Of a stretch of DNA of 48,238 nt, positions 32,831 to 42,130 are shown in pieces. Source of the stretch: Oscillospiraceae bacterium (lineage in GTDB: Bacteria; Bacillota; Clostridia; Oscillospirales; Acutalibacteraceae). The notes below the pieces were generated by a model that was not told where the DNA came from, did not search any database, and was given only the letters and a program-made list of their open reading frames with translations. The position numbers were made by a program, and so were the translations under genes. The stretch spans positions 1 to 48,238 of the forward strand of contig JAITRE010000010.1 in the NCBI GenBank assembly GCA_031288555.1, read 5' to 3'. Each line of letters begins with the position of its first letter. The stretch's first letter is position 1.

Positions 32831-34117
32831 TTAAAGTGCTTTTGGTAGCGGAGGCTGATATTTTTCGCTAACTTCTTTAATGTTAGCACCAACGCCTTTT
32901 AATTTTTTACAAATATTTTCATATCCTCTGTCAATATGATCGATGTTTTCTATTATTGTTTCTCCAGAAGAAGTTAAACCCGCTATTATTAAAGCGGCTC
33001 CTGCTCTTAAATCTGTCGCTTTAACCAATGTTCCTGTTAGTCTGTCGACGCCTTCTACAACTGATATTTTTCCATCAACAGAGATATTTGCGCCCATTCT
33101 TCGTAATTCTTCTACATATCTAAATCTATTGTCCCAAACACTTTCATTAACTATGCTTGTGCCTTTTGCAAGCGAAAGCAGTACTGAAATTTGTGGTTGC
33201 ATATCAGTTGGAAATCCAGGGTGGGGCATCGTTTTTATATTACAACGAGTCAATTCGTTGTTGCACGTGACTCTTATTGATTCTTCAAGTTCTTCAATTT
33301 TAGCACCAATTTCTTCTAATTTAGACTTTATAGCTTCCAAGTGCTTTGGTATTATATTTTTAATAATTATGTCGCCTTTTGTTGCAACAGCTGCCGCCAT
33401 ATAAGTGCCAGCTTCTATTTGATCCGGAATAATTGAATATGATGTGCCCTTTAAAAATTTAACACCGTGAATTTTAATAACATCTGTACCAGTTCCACGC
33501 ACATCCGCTCCCATAGAGTTTAAAAAATTTGCAAGGTCAACAACATGTGGTTCTTTAGCGGCGTTTTCTATTACTGTCAAACCTTCCGCCTTAACTGCAG
33601 AAAGCATTATATTTATTGTTGCACCAACGGAAACAACGTCAAGATAAATAGTAGTGCCTATTAATTGCTTAGCTTCTACATTAACTATTCCTCCATCTAT
33701 TTTATAATTTGCACCCAGGCGAGCAAAACCTTTCAAATGTTGGTCTATAGGCCTCACTCCAAAATTGCATCCACCTGGCAAATAAACAGAAGCGCTGCAA
33801 AAACGTCCCAAAAGTGCACCAAGTAAATAGTAAGATGCCCTTATACGCCTTACTAAATCGTAAGATGGAGTTTTCCTTATTATATTTTTAGGATTTATTT
33901 CAAGAGTGTTTTTGTTTACCATTCTAACATTAACATTCATGTCGGCAAGAATGTTTGCTATTAACGAGACATCGCTAATGTTCGGAATATTTTTTATTGT
34001 ACAAACTCCATCAGTCAATATGCTTGCCGGAATTATGGCAAGAGCAGCGTTTTTGGCGCCACCAATAGATACCTTTCCTTGTAATTTATTACCACCGACT
34101 ATTACATATTTACTCAA
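32831..34117 (-). CDS. murA: UDP-GlcNAc 1-carboxyvinyltransferase MurA
   Basis: MurA transfers enolpyruvate from PEP to UDP-GlcNAc, the first committed step of peptidoglycan synthesis and the target of fosfomycin. The protein (428 residues from this start) has GGNKLQGKVSIGGAKNAAL near the N-terminus with the catalytic Lys. The loop LPGGCNFGVRPIDQH keeps the reactive Cys, so fosfomycin sensitivity is expected. TMPHPGFPTDMQPQ and TDLRAGAALIIAGL are also intact. A longer frame begins at GTG 34129, but that codon touches the Shine-Dalgarno; the TTG at 34117 (MSKYVIVGG) is better spaced after AAGGTG and matches typical MurA N-termini. Confidence 0.95.
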   Translation of the reverse strand: MSKYVIVGGNKLQGKVSIGGAKNAALAIIPASILTDGVCTIKNIPNISDVSLIANILADMNVNVRMVNKNTLEINPKNIIRKTPSYDLVRRIRASYYLLGALLGRFCSASVYLPGGCNFGVRPIDQHLKGFARLGANYKIDGGIVNVEAKQLIGTTIYLDVVSVGATINIMLSAVKAEGLTVIENAAKEPHVVDLANFLNSMGADVRGTGTDVIKIHGVKFLKGTSYSIIPDQIEAGTYMAAAVATKGDIIIKNIIPKHLEAIKSKLEEIGAKIEELEESIRVTCNNELTRCNIKTMPHPGFPTDMQPQISVLLSLAKGTSIVNESVWDNRFRYVEELRRMGANISVDGKISVVEGVDRLTGTLVKATDLRAGAALIIAGLTSSGETIIENIDHIDRGYENICKKLKGVGANIKEVSEKYQPPLPKAL

Positions 34118-34257
34118 AACTGCTTTCACCTTCTTGTTAAAGTGTTCGTTAAAAATTTTATGTGTTGGCAGATATAATCGTTATTTTTAGCGTCATATTA
34201 ATTTATCAAAAATTTTATGTTAAATTTAAGATTAAAAATTTTAAACGAAACTAAAAA

Positions 34258-37065
34258 TTAACTTGACAAAACATTGCAGCATCTTTGACAAAGAGTTTTA
34301 AATTTCTTATTAGCTCCTACGCTTTTATTATAAATCCAACATCTACTACATTTTTCACCAGTTGTACGATGTATTTCTATAATAAAATCTTCATCATTAG
34401 AATTATCTTTTTTTTGCAATATTTCAACGTAAGACACTATAAGTGCTGTTTTAAGATCTTTTTGTAAAGATTTCGCATACTCAAACAATTCACTTTTAAA
34501 GTATAAACTAACTTTAGCTTCTAAGGAAGATCCTATTTCCTTGTTTTTTCTTTTTTCTTCCAGTACTTTCTTCACTCTGCTTTGTATGCTTTGTATTTTC
34601 TTCCAATGAAGGAAAATTTCTTCATCGAGAGCAACGTCTAAAAAATTTGGTATTTCTGAAAAGATAATGTTGGAAAAATCTTCATTTTTTTTATGTGGCA
34701 TAAATTTGAAAATTTCATCAGAAGTGTAAACTAGTATTGGAGAAATTATTTTTACAATAGTATTTAATATCGTGTAAAGAGCAGTTTGAGCAAAGCGTCT
34801 CGTTTTACTGTTTGCACTTTCTACATAAAGCCTGTCTTTTATAACATCAAGGTAGAAACTCGACATGTCAACTACGCAGAATTTGTAGATAGTATGATAA
34901 ATTTTATGAAATTCATAATTTTTGTATGACTCATGAGAAGATTTTAAAATACTGCTTAATTTTATCAGAACGAAACGATCAATGGATTCTAAGTTGTTTA
35001 AAAAAGCTAAGTCTTTGTTTGGGTTGAAGTCGTATAAATTTGCAAGTATAAATCTTGCCGTGTTTCTTATTTTTCGGTAAGATTCAGAAAGCTGTTTTAA
35101 AATTTCTTTTGAAATTCTAATATCAGCCCGATAATCTGATGATGCGACCCACAAACGCAGAATATCAGCTCCATATTCTTCTATAATTTCCATAGGATTT
35201 ATTCCGTTTCCTAGAGACTTTGACATTTTTCTTCCTTTGCCATCAACAACCCATCCATGAGTAAGAACAGATTTATAAGGCGCTTTGTTGTAAACAGCTA
35301 CAGAAGTTAATAAAGATGATTGAAACCAGCCTCGATATTGATCCACACCTTCAAAACATAAATCATATGGCCATTTAAGATTTTTATTTTTTTTGCAAAC
35401 AGCAGCATGCGATACTCCCGAGTCAAACCAAACGTCCATTATATCTTTTTCTTTTTTAAAACTATCACAACCACAATTTTTGCATTTAAATTTAAAAGAC
35501 AGTATTTCATCGGCATCTTTTTCAAACCAAGAATCAGATCCTAAATTTTTAAACATTTCAGAAACTATGTTCATGGTTTTTTCTTCAATAAGTGGTTCCG
35601 AGCATTTTGAACAAAAAAATATAGGGATAGGAACTCCCCATTTTCTTTGTCTTGAGATGCACCAATCCTTGCGTTCTTTTATCATGGTACATATTTTTTC
35701 TTCACCCCAAGTTGGATTCCATTTAATGCCCTTAGTTTTTTCAAGAGCAATGTTTTTAAAATTTTCTATAGAACAAAACCATTGATTTGTAGCGCGAAAT
35801 ATAACTTGGTCTTTGCATCTCCAGCAATGGGGGTATTTATGACGAATTCTTTTTGTTGCGAGAAGTTTATTATTTGCTTTTAAAAAAAGAGCAATAGCTC
35901 TTCCTGCATCTTTTTCTGTGTTTTCGTAACCTTTAACATAAAGTCCTTCAAATTCTTTAGACAAATCTGTAAGTTTGCCATGAGCATCAGCAACAACAAT
36001 AATTTTTAAATTATCATAGTTTTTAGATACTTGAAAATCTTCCAGTCCATGACCCGGAGCTATATGCACACAACCAGTTCCAACATTGTCTGTTACAAAA
36101 TCTGACAAAACCACGACGGAGTCTTTATTCAAAAAAGGATGTTTTGCTGTCATATATTCGAGTTCTTTGCCTTTTATAAGCGAAATTACCTCAAAGTCTT
36201 TTATTTCTGCATCTTTTAAACATTGTTCGTGTAAATTATTTGCAATCACAAAGTATTCGTCTTGGCACTTTATTAAAGCGTAGTCAAGTTTTGAAGACAC
36301 ACTTATTGCAACGTTTCCCGGTAAAGTCCAAGTTGTAGTTGTCCAAATTATAAAATATGTTTTTGAGATATCAGCACCTAAATTTTTAAATTTAGAAAAA
36401 TCCTCTTTTACAGAAAATTTTACAAAAACAGAATAACAAGGATCTTCTTTATATTCTATTTCAGCTTCTGCAAGAGCTGTTTTACAATTTGTACACCAGT
36501 GAACAGGCCTTAAACCTTTATAAACAAAACCTTTTAAGGCCATTTGCGAAAAAATTTCTATCTGTGTTGCTTCGTAGTCTTTATTTAAAGTTATATAAGG
36601 TTTTTCCCAGTCTCCCACTAAACCCATTCGCTTAAATTGATTTCTTTGGGTGTCTAAATAAGACAAGACAAATTTTCGACATATATTTCGCAAAGTTATA
36701 TCCGGTATATTGTCTGAATTGTTAATCCCAGTTTTTTGTCTTGCTTTTAATTCCGTAGGTAACCCATGTGTATCCCAACCAGGAATAAAAGGAGCGCAAT
36801 AACCAGTCATGTTTTTATATCTAACGATAAAATCTTTTATTATTTTATTAAGAGCGGTGCCTAAATGAATATCTCCATTGGCGTAAGGAGGGCCATCGTG
36901 TAAAACAAAAAGTGGCTTTTTTTTATTTTTTTCTATAACAGCATCATAAATTTTTTCTTTTTCCCAGTTTTTCAATCTGATTGGTTCTGATTTTGGTAGA
37001 TTTGCTTTCATAGGAAAGTCGGTTTTAGGCAAATTAAGTGTTTCTTCATAATTTTGAAGCTCCAT
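34258..37065 (-). CDS. ileS: Isoleucyl-tRNA synthetase
   Basis: IleRS charges tRNA-Ile and edits mischarged valine. The 935-residue protein has the class I motif in PPYANGDIHLGTALNK, GWDTHGLPTE, the CP1 editing domain with WTTTTWTLPGNVA and GTGCVHIAPGHGLEDF, WCISRQRKWGVPIP and KMSKS in GRKMSKSLGN. A C-terminal zinc finger carries CSRCW and LCQRC. This is the bacterial (mupirocin-sensitive type) length and order. AGGAG precedes the ATG. No T-box leader is visible in the 260 bases upstream. It lies after sepF and divIVA on the same strand, a typical Firmicutes neighbourhood. Confidence 0.97.
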   Translation of the reverse strand: MELQNYEETLNLPKTDFPMKANLPKSEPIRLKNWEKEKIYDAVIEKNKKKPLFVLHDGPPYANGDIHLGTALNKIIKDFIVRYKNMTGYCAPFIPGWDTHGLPTELKARQKTGINNSDNIPDITLRNICRKFVLSYLDTQRNQFKRMGLVGDWEKPYITLNKDYEATQIEIFSQMALKGFVYKGLRPVHWCTNCKTALAEAEIEYKEDPCYSVFVKFSVKEDFSKFKNLGADISKTYFIIWTTTTWTLPGNVAISVSSKLDYALIKCQDEYFVIANNLHEQCLKDAEIKDFEVISLIKGKELEYMTAKHPFLNKDSVVVLSDFVTDNVGTGCVHIAPGHGLEDFQVSKNYDNLKIIVVADAHGKLTDLSKEFEGLYVKGYENTEKDAGRAIALFLKANNKLLATKRIRHKYPHCWRCKDQVIFRATNQWFCSIENFKNIALEKTKGIKWNPTWGEEKICTMIKERKDWCISRQRKWGVPIPIFFCSKCSEPLIEEKTMNIVSEMFKNLGSDSWFEKDADEILSFKFKCKNCGCDSFKKEKDIMDVWFDSGVSHAAVCKKNKNLKWPYDLCFEGVDQYRGWFQSSLLTSVAVYNKAPYKSVLTHGWVVDGKGRKMSKSLGNGINPMEIIEEYGADILRLWVASSDYRADIRISKEILKQLSESYRKIRNTARFILANLYDFNPNKDLAFLNNLESIDRFVLIKLSSILKSSHESYKNYEFHKIYHTIYKFCVVDMSSFYLDVIKDRLYVESANSKTRRFAQTALYTILNTIVKIISPILVYTSDEIFKFMPHKKNEDFSNIIFSEIPNFLDVALDEEIFLHWKKIQSIQSRVKKVLEEKRKNKEIGSSLEAKVSLYFKSELFEYAKSLQKDLKTALIVSYVEILQKKDNSNDEDFIIEIHRTTGEKCSRCWIYNKSVGANKKFKTLCQRCCNVLSS

Positions 37066-37328
37066 AAATTTCTCCTTACGACAGTTGCTTTTGATAAGCC
37101 TGTAATTGTTTGAAAATTTTAAAATTTTTGTAAAAATCTACAAACACATCTTACATATTAACTCTAAATGTTCAAACAATCAACTAAAATAAACCATTTT
37201 ACAATTTAAACTTGTTGAAAAGCAACATTTTTTAGTTTAAATTTTACAATTTTAACAATATTTCTACGTTTTAAATGTTTAACTAAAATAGAATTTTAAA
37301 AAATAAATATTAATAAAAAATTCAAAAT

Positions 37329-38012
37329 TTAATTTAATTCTTCATAAGCATCTCCAAATTTAAGATCTGAAAATTTATTAAGAGATTTAATTTTATATTT
37401 GTTACCTCCGGAAGATGCAGTTGCAGTTTTTTGAGGATTTTTCAATCTTATTGTTTCAATCGAAGAATCTTCTTTTTTATCGTGTGTTTCAGACAAATCG
37501 TTAGATACAGATGATTTTTGTTTTTGTTCTTTTTCCAAAGGTATATAATTTTCTGCAGGAATTGCTCCAATTATTTTTATATGTTCTTTGTAAATTTCAA
37601 GCAAATTTGAACGAAATTTGGCAGTTTGAATTTTAATCTCTTCAAGAGATTGTTTTTGTTCTTGCAAATTATTTGAAGCTTCGGAAATTAAAGATTTAGA
37701 TTTAATATTTGCTTTTTCTATAATTGAATTTGCTTTTTGTTCAGCTTCCATTATGCGCAAATTAGCGCTTTTTTGAGCATTTAACAATGTGTCACTTATA
37801 AGATTTTCATGTCTTGTTATTTTTGTCTTGAAACTTTCATTTTCCTTGAAAAGATGGTTGTTTTCTGTAGTGAGCTTGTTGTTTTGATCAATTAGAGTTT
37901 TAAAGTTTTCTCTAATTTTTTCTAAAAGTTCTTCTACGTCTTCTGGACGATAACCGCCAAATCTTAGTTTTTTAAAGTCTCTACTTGTTATATCTTTAAG
38001 TTCAAGCGACAT
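37329..38012 (-). CDS. divIVA: Cell division/polarity protein DivIVA
   Basis: DivIVA is a cytoplasmic coiled-coil protein that binds curved membrane at septa and poles. The 227-residue protein begins MSLELKDITSRDFKKLRFGGYRPEDVEELLEKI, with the conserved membrane-binding N-terminal domain. A coiled coil follows, covering about residues 30-145 (NNKLTTENNHLFKENE, EAQKANSIIEKANIK-like heptads). The Ser/Lys-rich C-terminal tail is poorly conserved. AGGAG is upstream of the ATG. It lies between sepF and ileS. Confidence 0.93.
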   Translation of the reverse strand: MSLELKDITSRDFKKLRFGGYRPEDVEELLEKIRENFKTLIDQNNKLTTENNHLFKENESFKTKITRHENLISDTLLNAQKSANLRIMEAEQKANSIIEKANIKSKSLISEASNNLQEQKQSLEEIKIQTAKFRSNLLEIYKEHIKIIGAIPAENYIPLEKEQKQKSSVSNDLSETHDKKEDSSIETIRLKNPQKTATASSGGNKYKIKSLNKFSDLKFGDAYEELN

Positions 38013-38077
38013 AATGATTTCTCCTATTCTTATAATAAATTTTAATGCAGCATTTAAATAAAATATTTTTTAAAAAC

Positions 38078-38533
38078 TCAAAGGCAAACGCCGTTGTTTT
38101 CAAGTTCGTCAAGGAGATCATCTCCGGTAAGATCAACGTTATACGGTGTTATAATAAATGTATTAGTAGCTATCCTTTTGATTTTTCCATTATTTGCGTA
38201 AGCTACTCCACTTAAAAAATCAAGTATTCTTCGAGAAATTTCTTTTGCTGTATTTTCAAGGTTTAAAACGACAGTATGCATTCTTATTAATTCGTCAGCA
38301 GCCGAGCGCGTTTCTTCTCCGAAGCGTTCAGGCTTAAATAAAACCACTTGAAGTTGTGCGGCAGTGTGTATATTTACAATTTTACTAGATTCATTTGAAG
38401 AACTCTTTTTTTCTTTTTTATAAACCTTATTTTCTTTTGGTTTTTCTTTTTGGTCTCTTTTAGCAATTTCTTCTTCATATTCATCTTCGGGCAGTGTCCA
38501 CATTTCCTTGATTTTTTCCATCAAATTTGCCAT
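38078..38533 (-). CDS. sepF: Cell division protein SepF
   Basis: SepF bundles FtsZ filaments and tethers the Z-ring to the membrane. The 151-residue protein has an amphipathic N-terminus (ANLMEKIKEMWTLPEDEY), a charged Lys/Ser linker (about 28-55) and the SepF core: QLQVVLFKPERFGEETRSAADELI, TVVLNLENTAKEISRRILDFLSGVAYANNGKI and FIITPYNVDL. Length is normal. A strong AGGAGG precedes the ATG. The ylmE, ylmG and ylmH genes often found around sepF are absent, leaving sepF, divIVA and ileS in a compact series. Confidence 0.95.
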   Translation of the reverse strand: MANLMEKIKEMWTLPEDEYEEEIAKRDQKEKPKENKVYKKEKKSSSNESSKIVNIHTAAQLQVVLFKPERFGEETRSAADELIRMHTVVLNLENTAKEISRRILDFLSGVAYANNGKIKRIATNTFIITPYNVDLTGDDLLDELENNGVCL

Positions 38534-38718
38534 AACGAACCCTCCTTAAAAATACAAAACGAGTTTAATTTCAACAATAGGACGATTTTAAAATTCAATA
38601 ATTTTCACAATATCCTATGCTATTATTTTAATATAAAAACTCTTTAACATACTAAAATTTTCAAAAACACTTACATCATTATGATAACATCATTTTTGAC
38701 AAGAATGTCAATTACAAA

Positions 38719-39693
38719 TTAGAAATTTAATTTTTTATTTTTTTTATTTGGTGTTTTAACCGGAAAAGGAACGTCCGGAACACCCTCAGTTGTTTCGTAA
38801 TCATCCTCTAAAAAAAATTTTACAGACTTAGAAGAATTTCTAAAATTTTTTGCAATGCCTCTAAAATTTAATGCCTTTAAATGCAGATTAAATATGTAGA
38901 TATTTTTTAATAATTTTACTTTTTTTGCGTAAGATCCCATAGATTTTTCATAGACTTCGTATTCTTCTTGTTGTTGAAGAAAGTTTCTTATTGACCCATA
39001 AGATCTTACAAAATCGTCTATTTTGTTGGCATCCATTGTTCTAACAATGCTTCCTTTTCTTTGAGTATAATAATAAAGATGCTTACTTGTAATGGCAATT
39101 TTATCAGCAAAATAAAAAAGGCGAGGAATTGTTACTATATCTTCAAAATAAAGATGTTCAAATTTTATACTGTTGTCTACAAATAAAGATTTTTTATAAA
39201 GCTTATTCCAAGCAAAACTATGAAGAGTATTAGCAGAAATTAATTTTTTGAGTGCTTTTTCAGCAGAATAAACAGATTTAATTGGACTAAAAGGATAAGA
39301 AAACTTCAATTTGCTTTCCGGAAAATATAAAAAATAATTACAATAAGAAATATCTGATTTGTGACGTTTTAACAATTCATAAAGTCTTTCTAAAAATTTA
39401 GGATGAACAAAGTCGTCGCTATCTATGAAAGAAATATACTCACCCCGAGCTACTTCAAGGCCTGTATTTCGAGCAGCGGAAAGTCCTTCATTTTTTTTGT
39501 CTATAAAAAAGAAATTATTCCTGCGAAGCGCAAATTCTTTTGCTATTCTTCCACTAGAATCTTCAGAACCGTCGTTAATTAATATTACTTCTTTCTCTTT
39601 AAAAGTTTGTTTATCTATAGATTTAAGACATTTTAATAAAAATTTTTCTACGTTGTATATTGGCACAATAACGCTAATTATTGGATTTTTCAT
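38719..39693 (-). CDS. Family 2 glycosyltransferase
   Basis: The 324-residue protein has a GT-A fold: IISVIVPIYNVEKFLLKCLKSI at the start, VILINDGSEDSSG, KNEGLSAARNTGLEVARGEYISFIDSDDFV with the metal-binding DSDD near residue 92, and a C-terminal region with FAWNKLYKK and LYFEDI. Such enzymes transfer sugars to cell-surface polysaccharides, teichoic acids or glycolipids; the acceptor is not deducible. No signal peptide or membrane helix is visible. A TTG seven codons upstream is in frame, but the ATG at 39693 is well placed after AAAGGTAG. It is single, not part of a polysaccharide cluster in this window. Confidence 0.88.
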   Translation of the reverse strand: MKNPIISVIVPIYNVEKFLLKCLKSIDKQTFKEKEVILINDGSEDSSGRIAKEFALRRNNFFFIDKKNEGLSAARNTGLEVARGEYISFIDSDDFVHPKFLERLYELLKRHKSDISYCNYFLYFPESKLKFSYPFSPIKSVYSAEKALKKLISANTLHSFAWNKLYKKSLFVDNSIKFEHLYFEDIVTIPRLFYFADKIAITSKHLYYYTQRKGSIVRTMDANKIDDFVRSYGSIRNFLQQQEEYEVYEKSMGSYAKKVKLLKNIYIFNLHLKALNFRGIAKNFRNSSKSVKFFLEDDYETTEGVPDVPFPVKTPNKKNKKLNF

Positions 39694-40287
39694 ATTTTCA
39701 CTACCTTTATACAAAATTTATATATTTAAAACAAGCTTCTGAAAATTGAATACACTTTAATTTCAGACAAGTTATTTTTAATTTAAAGAATTTAAAAATT
39801 TATTAACAACATCTATAGTATATATTATTTACTATTTTGTTTAAAAATATCATTGTTTTTTGTCAATAAATTTCAAAGAATAAGTAAAGTTAAAAAGTTT
39901 AGCGCTTATCAAAATAGCTTGATTAGTTTAAATTTTTATGTAGTTTAGTATTAAATTTTGAATTAATAAAATTCACTATTTATATTTTAAATTTTTGCAA
40001 TATTTTGTAAAATACTTTATTTAAAATTTAAAACTAACAAGCTTTAAGAATTAAAACTATAACATTAAATAATAAATTAAAACAAAAAGCAAACTGTTTA
40101 TTATTTTTATTTGATAAAATTTTATTTTTAAACAGATATCTAAGCAGATTTTAAATTTAACAATACTTAGTGTTGTGTTTTAAAATTTGTATTTTAAATT
40201 TAACTCTATTTTTAAAAACTAAAATTTTAATGTTGTTTTTTTATTTTTGACAGTGTAAAATTTAAATTAATTGATTTTTAAATTTAA
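39694..40287. other. AT-rich intergenic region before tRNA-Val
   Basis: About 590 bases show no coding potential. The only signal is TTGACA at 40247-40252, possibly the -35 of the tRNA-Val/rplM promoter; the -10 at the expected place (ATTGAT) is weak. Confidence 0.45.
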
Positions 40288-40363
40288 GGACGTTTAGCTC
40301 AGCTGGTAGAGCATTTGCTTGACGTGCAAAGGGTCAGCGGTTCGAGTCCGTTAACGTCCACCA
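40288..40363 (+). tRNA. tRNA-Val (GAC)
   Basis: A 76-nt cloverleaf: acceptor GGACGTT pairs with AACGTCC, discriminator A and an encoded CCA (40361-40363). The D arm is GCTCAGCTGGTAGAGC. The anticodon stem is TTTGC/GCAAA with loop TTGACGT, giving anticodon GAC (Val). The T arm contains GGTTCGAGTCC. It lies 174 bp upstream of rplM, on the same strand. Confidence 0.97.
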
Positions 40364-40537
40364 AAGTCTGTTGACACACAGAATTTTTTATGATAACGTA
40401 GTTATGTGCTTGTTTGCGTACAATAAAAATTAGATCTGCAAGTTTTAGAAGTGTTTCTGATTTTAAGTTGTGGAAATTAGTTTTATGCGGAAAAATATGA
40501 TAATTTGTAGTTGCAAACATTGGGGGAATATTGATAA

Positions 40538-40966
40538 ATGGTTACGTCTATGCCAAATTTAAAAGAAATCAAACGAAAATGGTACGTTATAGATGCTGCT
40601 AATTGTCCTTTGGGCCGTATAGCTACTAAAGTTGCGGGTATTTTGTGTGGAAAACATAAAGTTGTTTTTACACCGCATGTTGATTGTGGTGACTATGTTA
40701 TTGTTGTAAATTGTTCAAAAGTGGTTCTTACTGGCAAAAAACTTACTCAAAAGTATTATTATCATCACACTGGTTATGTAGGACATCTTAAATCTACAAG
40801 ATATGATTCAATCATGAAAAACTCTCCTAAATTAGCAATGAAATTAGCAGTTAAAGGTATGATTCCTCATAATTCTTTAGGCCGGAAAGCCATGACTAGA
40901 CTTAAGTTGTACGATCACAGTGAACATGAAAATATCGCGCAATGTCCAGAAATTTTAACATTATAA
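40538..40966 (+). CDS. rplM: 50S ribosomal protein L13
   Basis: L13 is an early-assembly protein of the large subunit. The 142-residue protein has EIKRKWYVIDAANCPLGRIAT, HVDCGDYVIVVNCSKV, YYHHTGYVGHLK and AVKGMIPHNSLGRKAM. The ATG at 40538 gives the usual N-terminal length for clostridial L13; a GGGGGA lies 12 bases upstream, a longer spacing than usual, and an in-frame ATG four codons later is an alternative. It forms the standard rplM-rpsI operon with the next gene, 20 bp downstream. Confidence 0.97.
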   Translation: MVTSMPNLKEIKRKWYVIDAANCPLGRIATKVAGILCGKHKVVFTPHVDCGDYVIVVNCSKVVLTGKKLTQKYYYHHTGYVGHLKSTRYDSIMKNSPKLAMKLAVKGMIPHNSLGRKAMTRLKLYDHSEHENIAQCPEILTL

Positions 40967-40986
40967 AAAAGTGGTGATTTGAATTT

Positions 40987-41388
40987 ATGTATAACAACAC
41001 GGGTTTTCTTTACGGAACAGGAAGAAGAAAAAGTTCTGTTGCTAAAGTTAGGATTTACAAAGGTACTGGAAAAATTATAGTTAATAAAAGAAATATAGAA
41101 GATTATTTTGGTCTTGAAACTTTAAAAGTTATAGCGCGTCAAGCTTTGATTTTGGTAGATAAGGAAGATCAGTTTGATATAGTTTGTGATGTCTCGGGTG
41201 GGGGAGTTTCTGGCCAAGCGGGTGCAATACGCCATGGAATTTCTAGAGCTTTGTTGCAATATGATGAAGAAAATTTAAGAAAGCCGCTTAAAAAAGCTAA
41301 ATTTTTAACTAGAGATTCAAGGATGAAAGAGCGTAAGAAATATGGTCTTAAAGCAGCAAGACGTGCTCCTCAATTTTCTAAGAGATAA
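40987..41388 (+). CDS. rpsI: 30S ribosomal protein S9
   Basis: S9 sits in the head of the small subunit, with its basic tail reaching the P-site tRNA. The 133-residue protein has [20 protein letters not shown], the [19 protein letters not shown] block and the invariant C-terminal tail [14 protein letters not shown] precedes the ATG. It follows rplM directly. Confidence 0.97.
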   Translation: MYNNTGFLYGTGRRKSSVAKVRIYKGTGKIIVNKRNIEDYFGLETLKVIARQALILVDKEDQFDIVCDVSGGGVSGQAGAIRHGISRALLQYDEENLRKPLKKAKFLTRDSRMKERKKYGLKAARRAPQFSKR

Positions 41389-41431
41389 AGTTTTGTTGTA
41401 GAATTTTATTTATAATAGGTTTGTTAAATAA

Positions 41432-42076
41432 ATGAGATGTGTTCTTTTGGGTGCGGCTCCTGCTGAAGATATTAATTTTATTAGGTCTATGATTTTACCT
41501 GATGATTTTTTAATTTGTGTTGATGGTGGAATTTATTTAGCAATTAAGCTTTCGCTTAAAGCTGATCTTTTTGTCTCAGATATGGACTCTTCTTTCGGTT
41601 TTTTTCCAAAATATTTTAAAGAAAAGATTTTTTTGCCCGCTGAAAAAGACGATACCGATATGCTTATTGCTATTAAAGAAGGAATAAGTAGAGGTTTTAA
41701 AAACTTTTTAATACTCGGGGGGTTGTCAGGTAGGTTCGACCATACATATGCTAATTTGTGTGTTTTGAAGTTTTTATGCGAAAATAATTTAAAAGGGTCG
41801 TTGTGTGACGAAAATAATGAAATTTTTATTTTAAAAAATGGATTTAAAAAAATTATAAAAGATCCTAATAAACAGTATGTTTCATTTTTTCCGTTTGGTT
41901 GCAATTACTGTGTTTTGAGTGCAGAAGGGTTTAAATATCCTCTCAAGGCTACTGTTTTAAGAATTAATTTCCCACAAGGTGTGAGCAACGAGTTTATAGA
42001 AAAAAATAATAATAGTGCGACTGTTTTCGTTAATTCTGGTACAGTGCTAGTTGTTTTATCTAAGGATAAGATATAA
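41432..42076 (+). CDS. thiN: Thiamine pyrophosphokinase
   Basis: This enzyme transfers pyrophosphate from ATP to thiamine, making the active cofactor. The 214-residue protein has FLICVDGGIYLA, LFVSDMDSS (the family's GDFDS position), EKDDTDMLIAI and GGLSGRFDHTYAN, all in the right order, and a C-terminal beta domain. Length is normal. The ribosome binding site is poor (TAGGT upstream), and no TPP riboswitch is visible in the 43-bp gap after rpsI, so it may be read from the ribosomal-protein transcript. Its presence implies salvage of thiamine; biosynthesis genes are not seen here. Confidence 0.92.
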   Translation: MRCVLLGAAPAEDINFIRSMILPDDFLICVDGGIYLAIKLSLKADLFVSDMDSSFGFFPKYFKEKIFLPAEKDDTDMLIAIKEGISRGFKNFLILGGLSGRFDHTYANLCVLKFLCENNLKGSLCDENNEIFILKNGFKKIIKDPNKQYVSFFPFGCNYCVLSAEGFKYPLKATVLRINFPQGVSNEFIEKNNNSATVFVNSGTVLVVLSKDKI

Positions 42077-42130
42077 TTTTTGATATCTTAATTTTGTAAA
42101 TTTATTTATTATTTGTATGCTAGCAAAATT

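Noticed and set aside
37066..37328. T-box riboswitch upstream of ileS
   Set aside because: The conserved T-box sequence (AGGGTGGnACCGCG type) and a following terminator were not found on the minus strand.
40299..40520. Minus-strand frame overlapping the tRNA-Val
   Set aside because: It runs through the tRNA antisense and has no recognisable domain or start signal.
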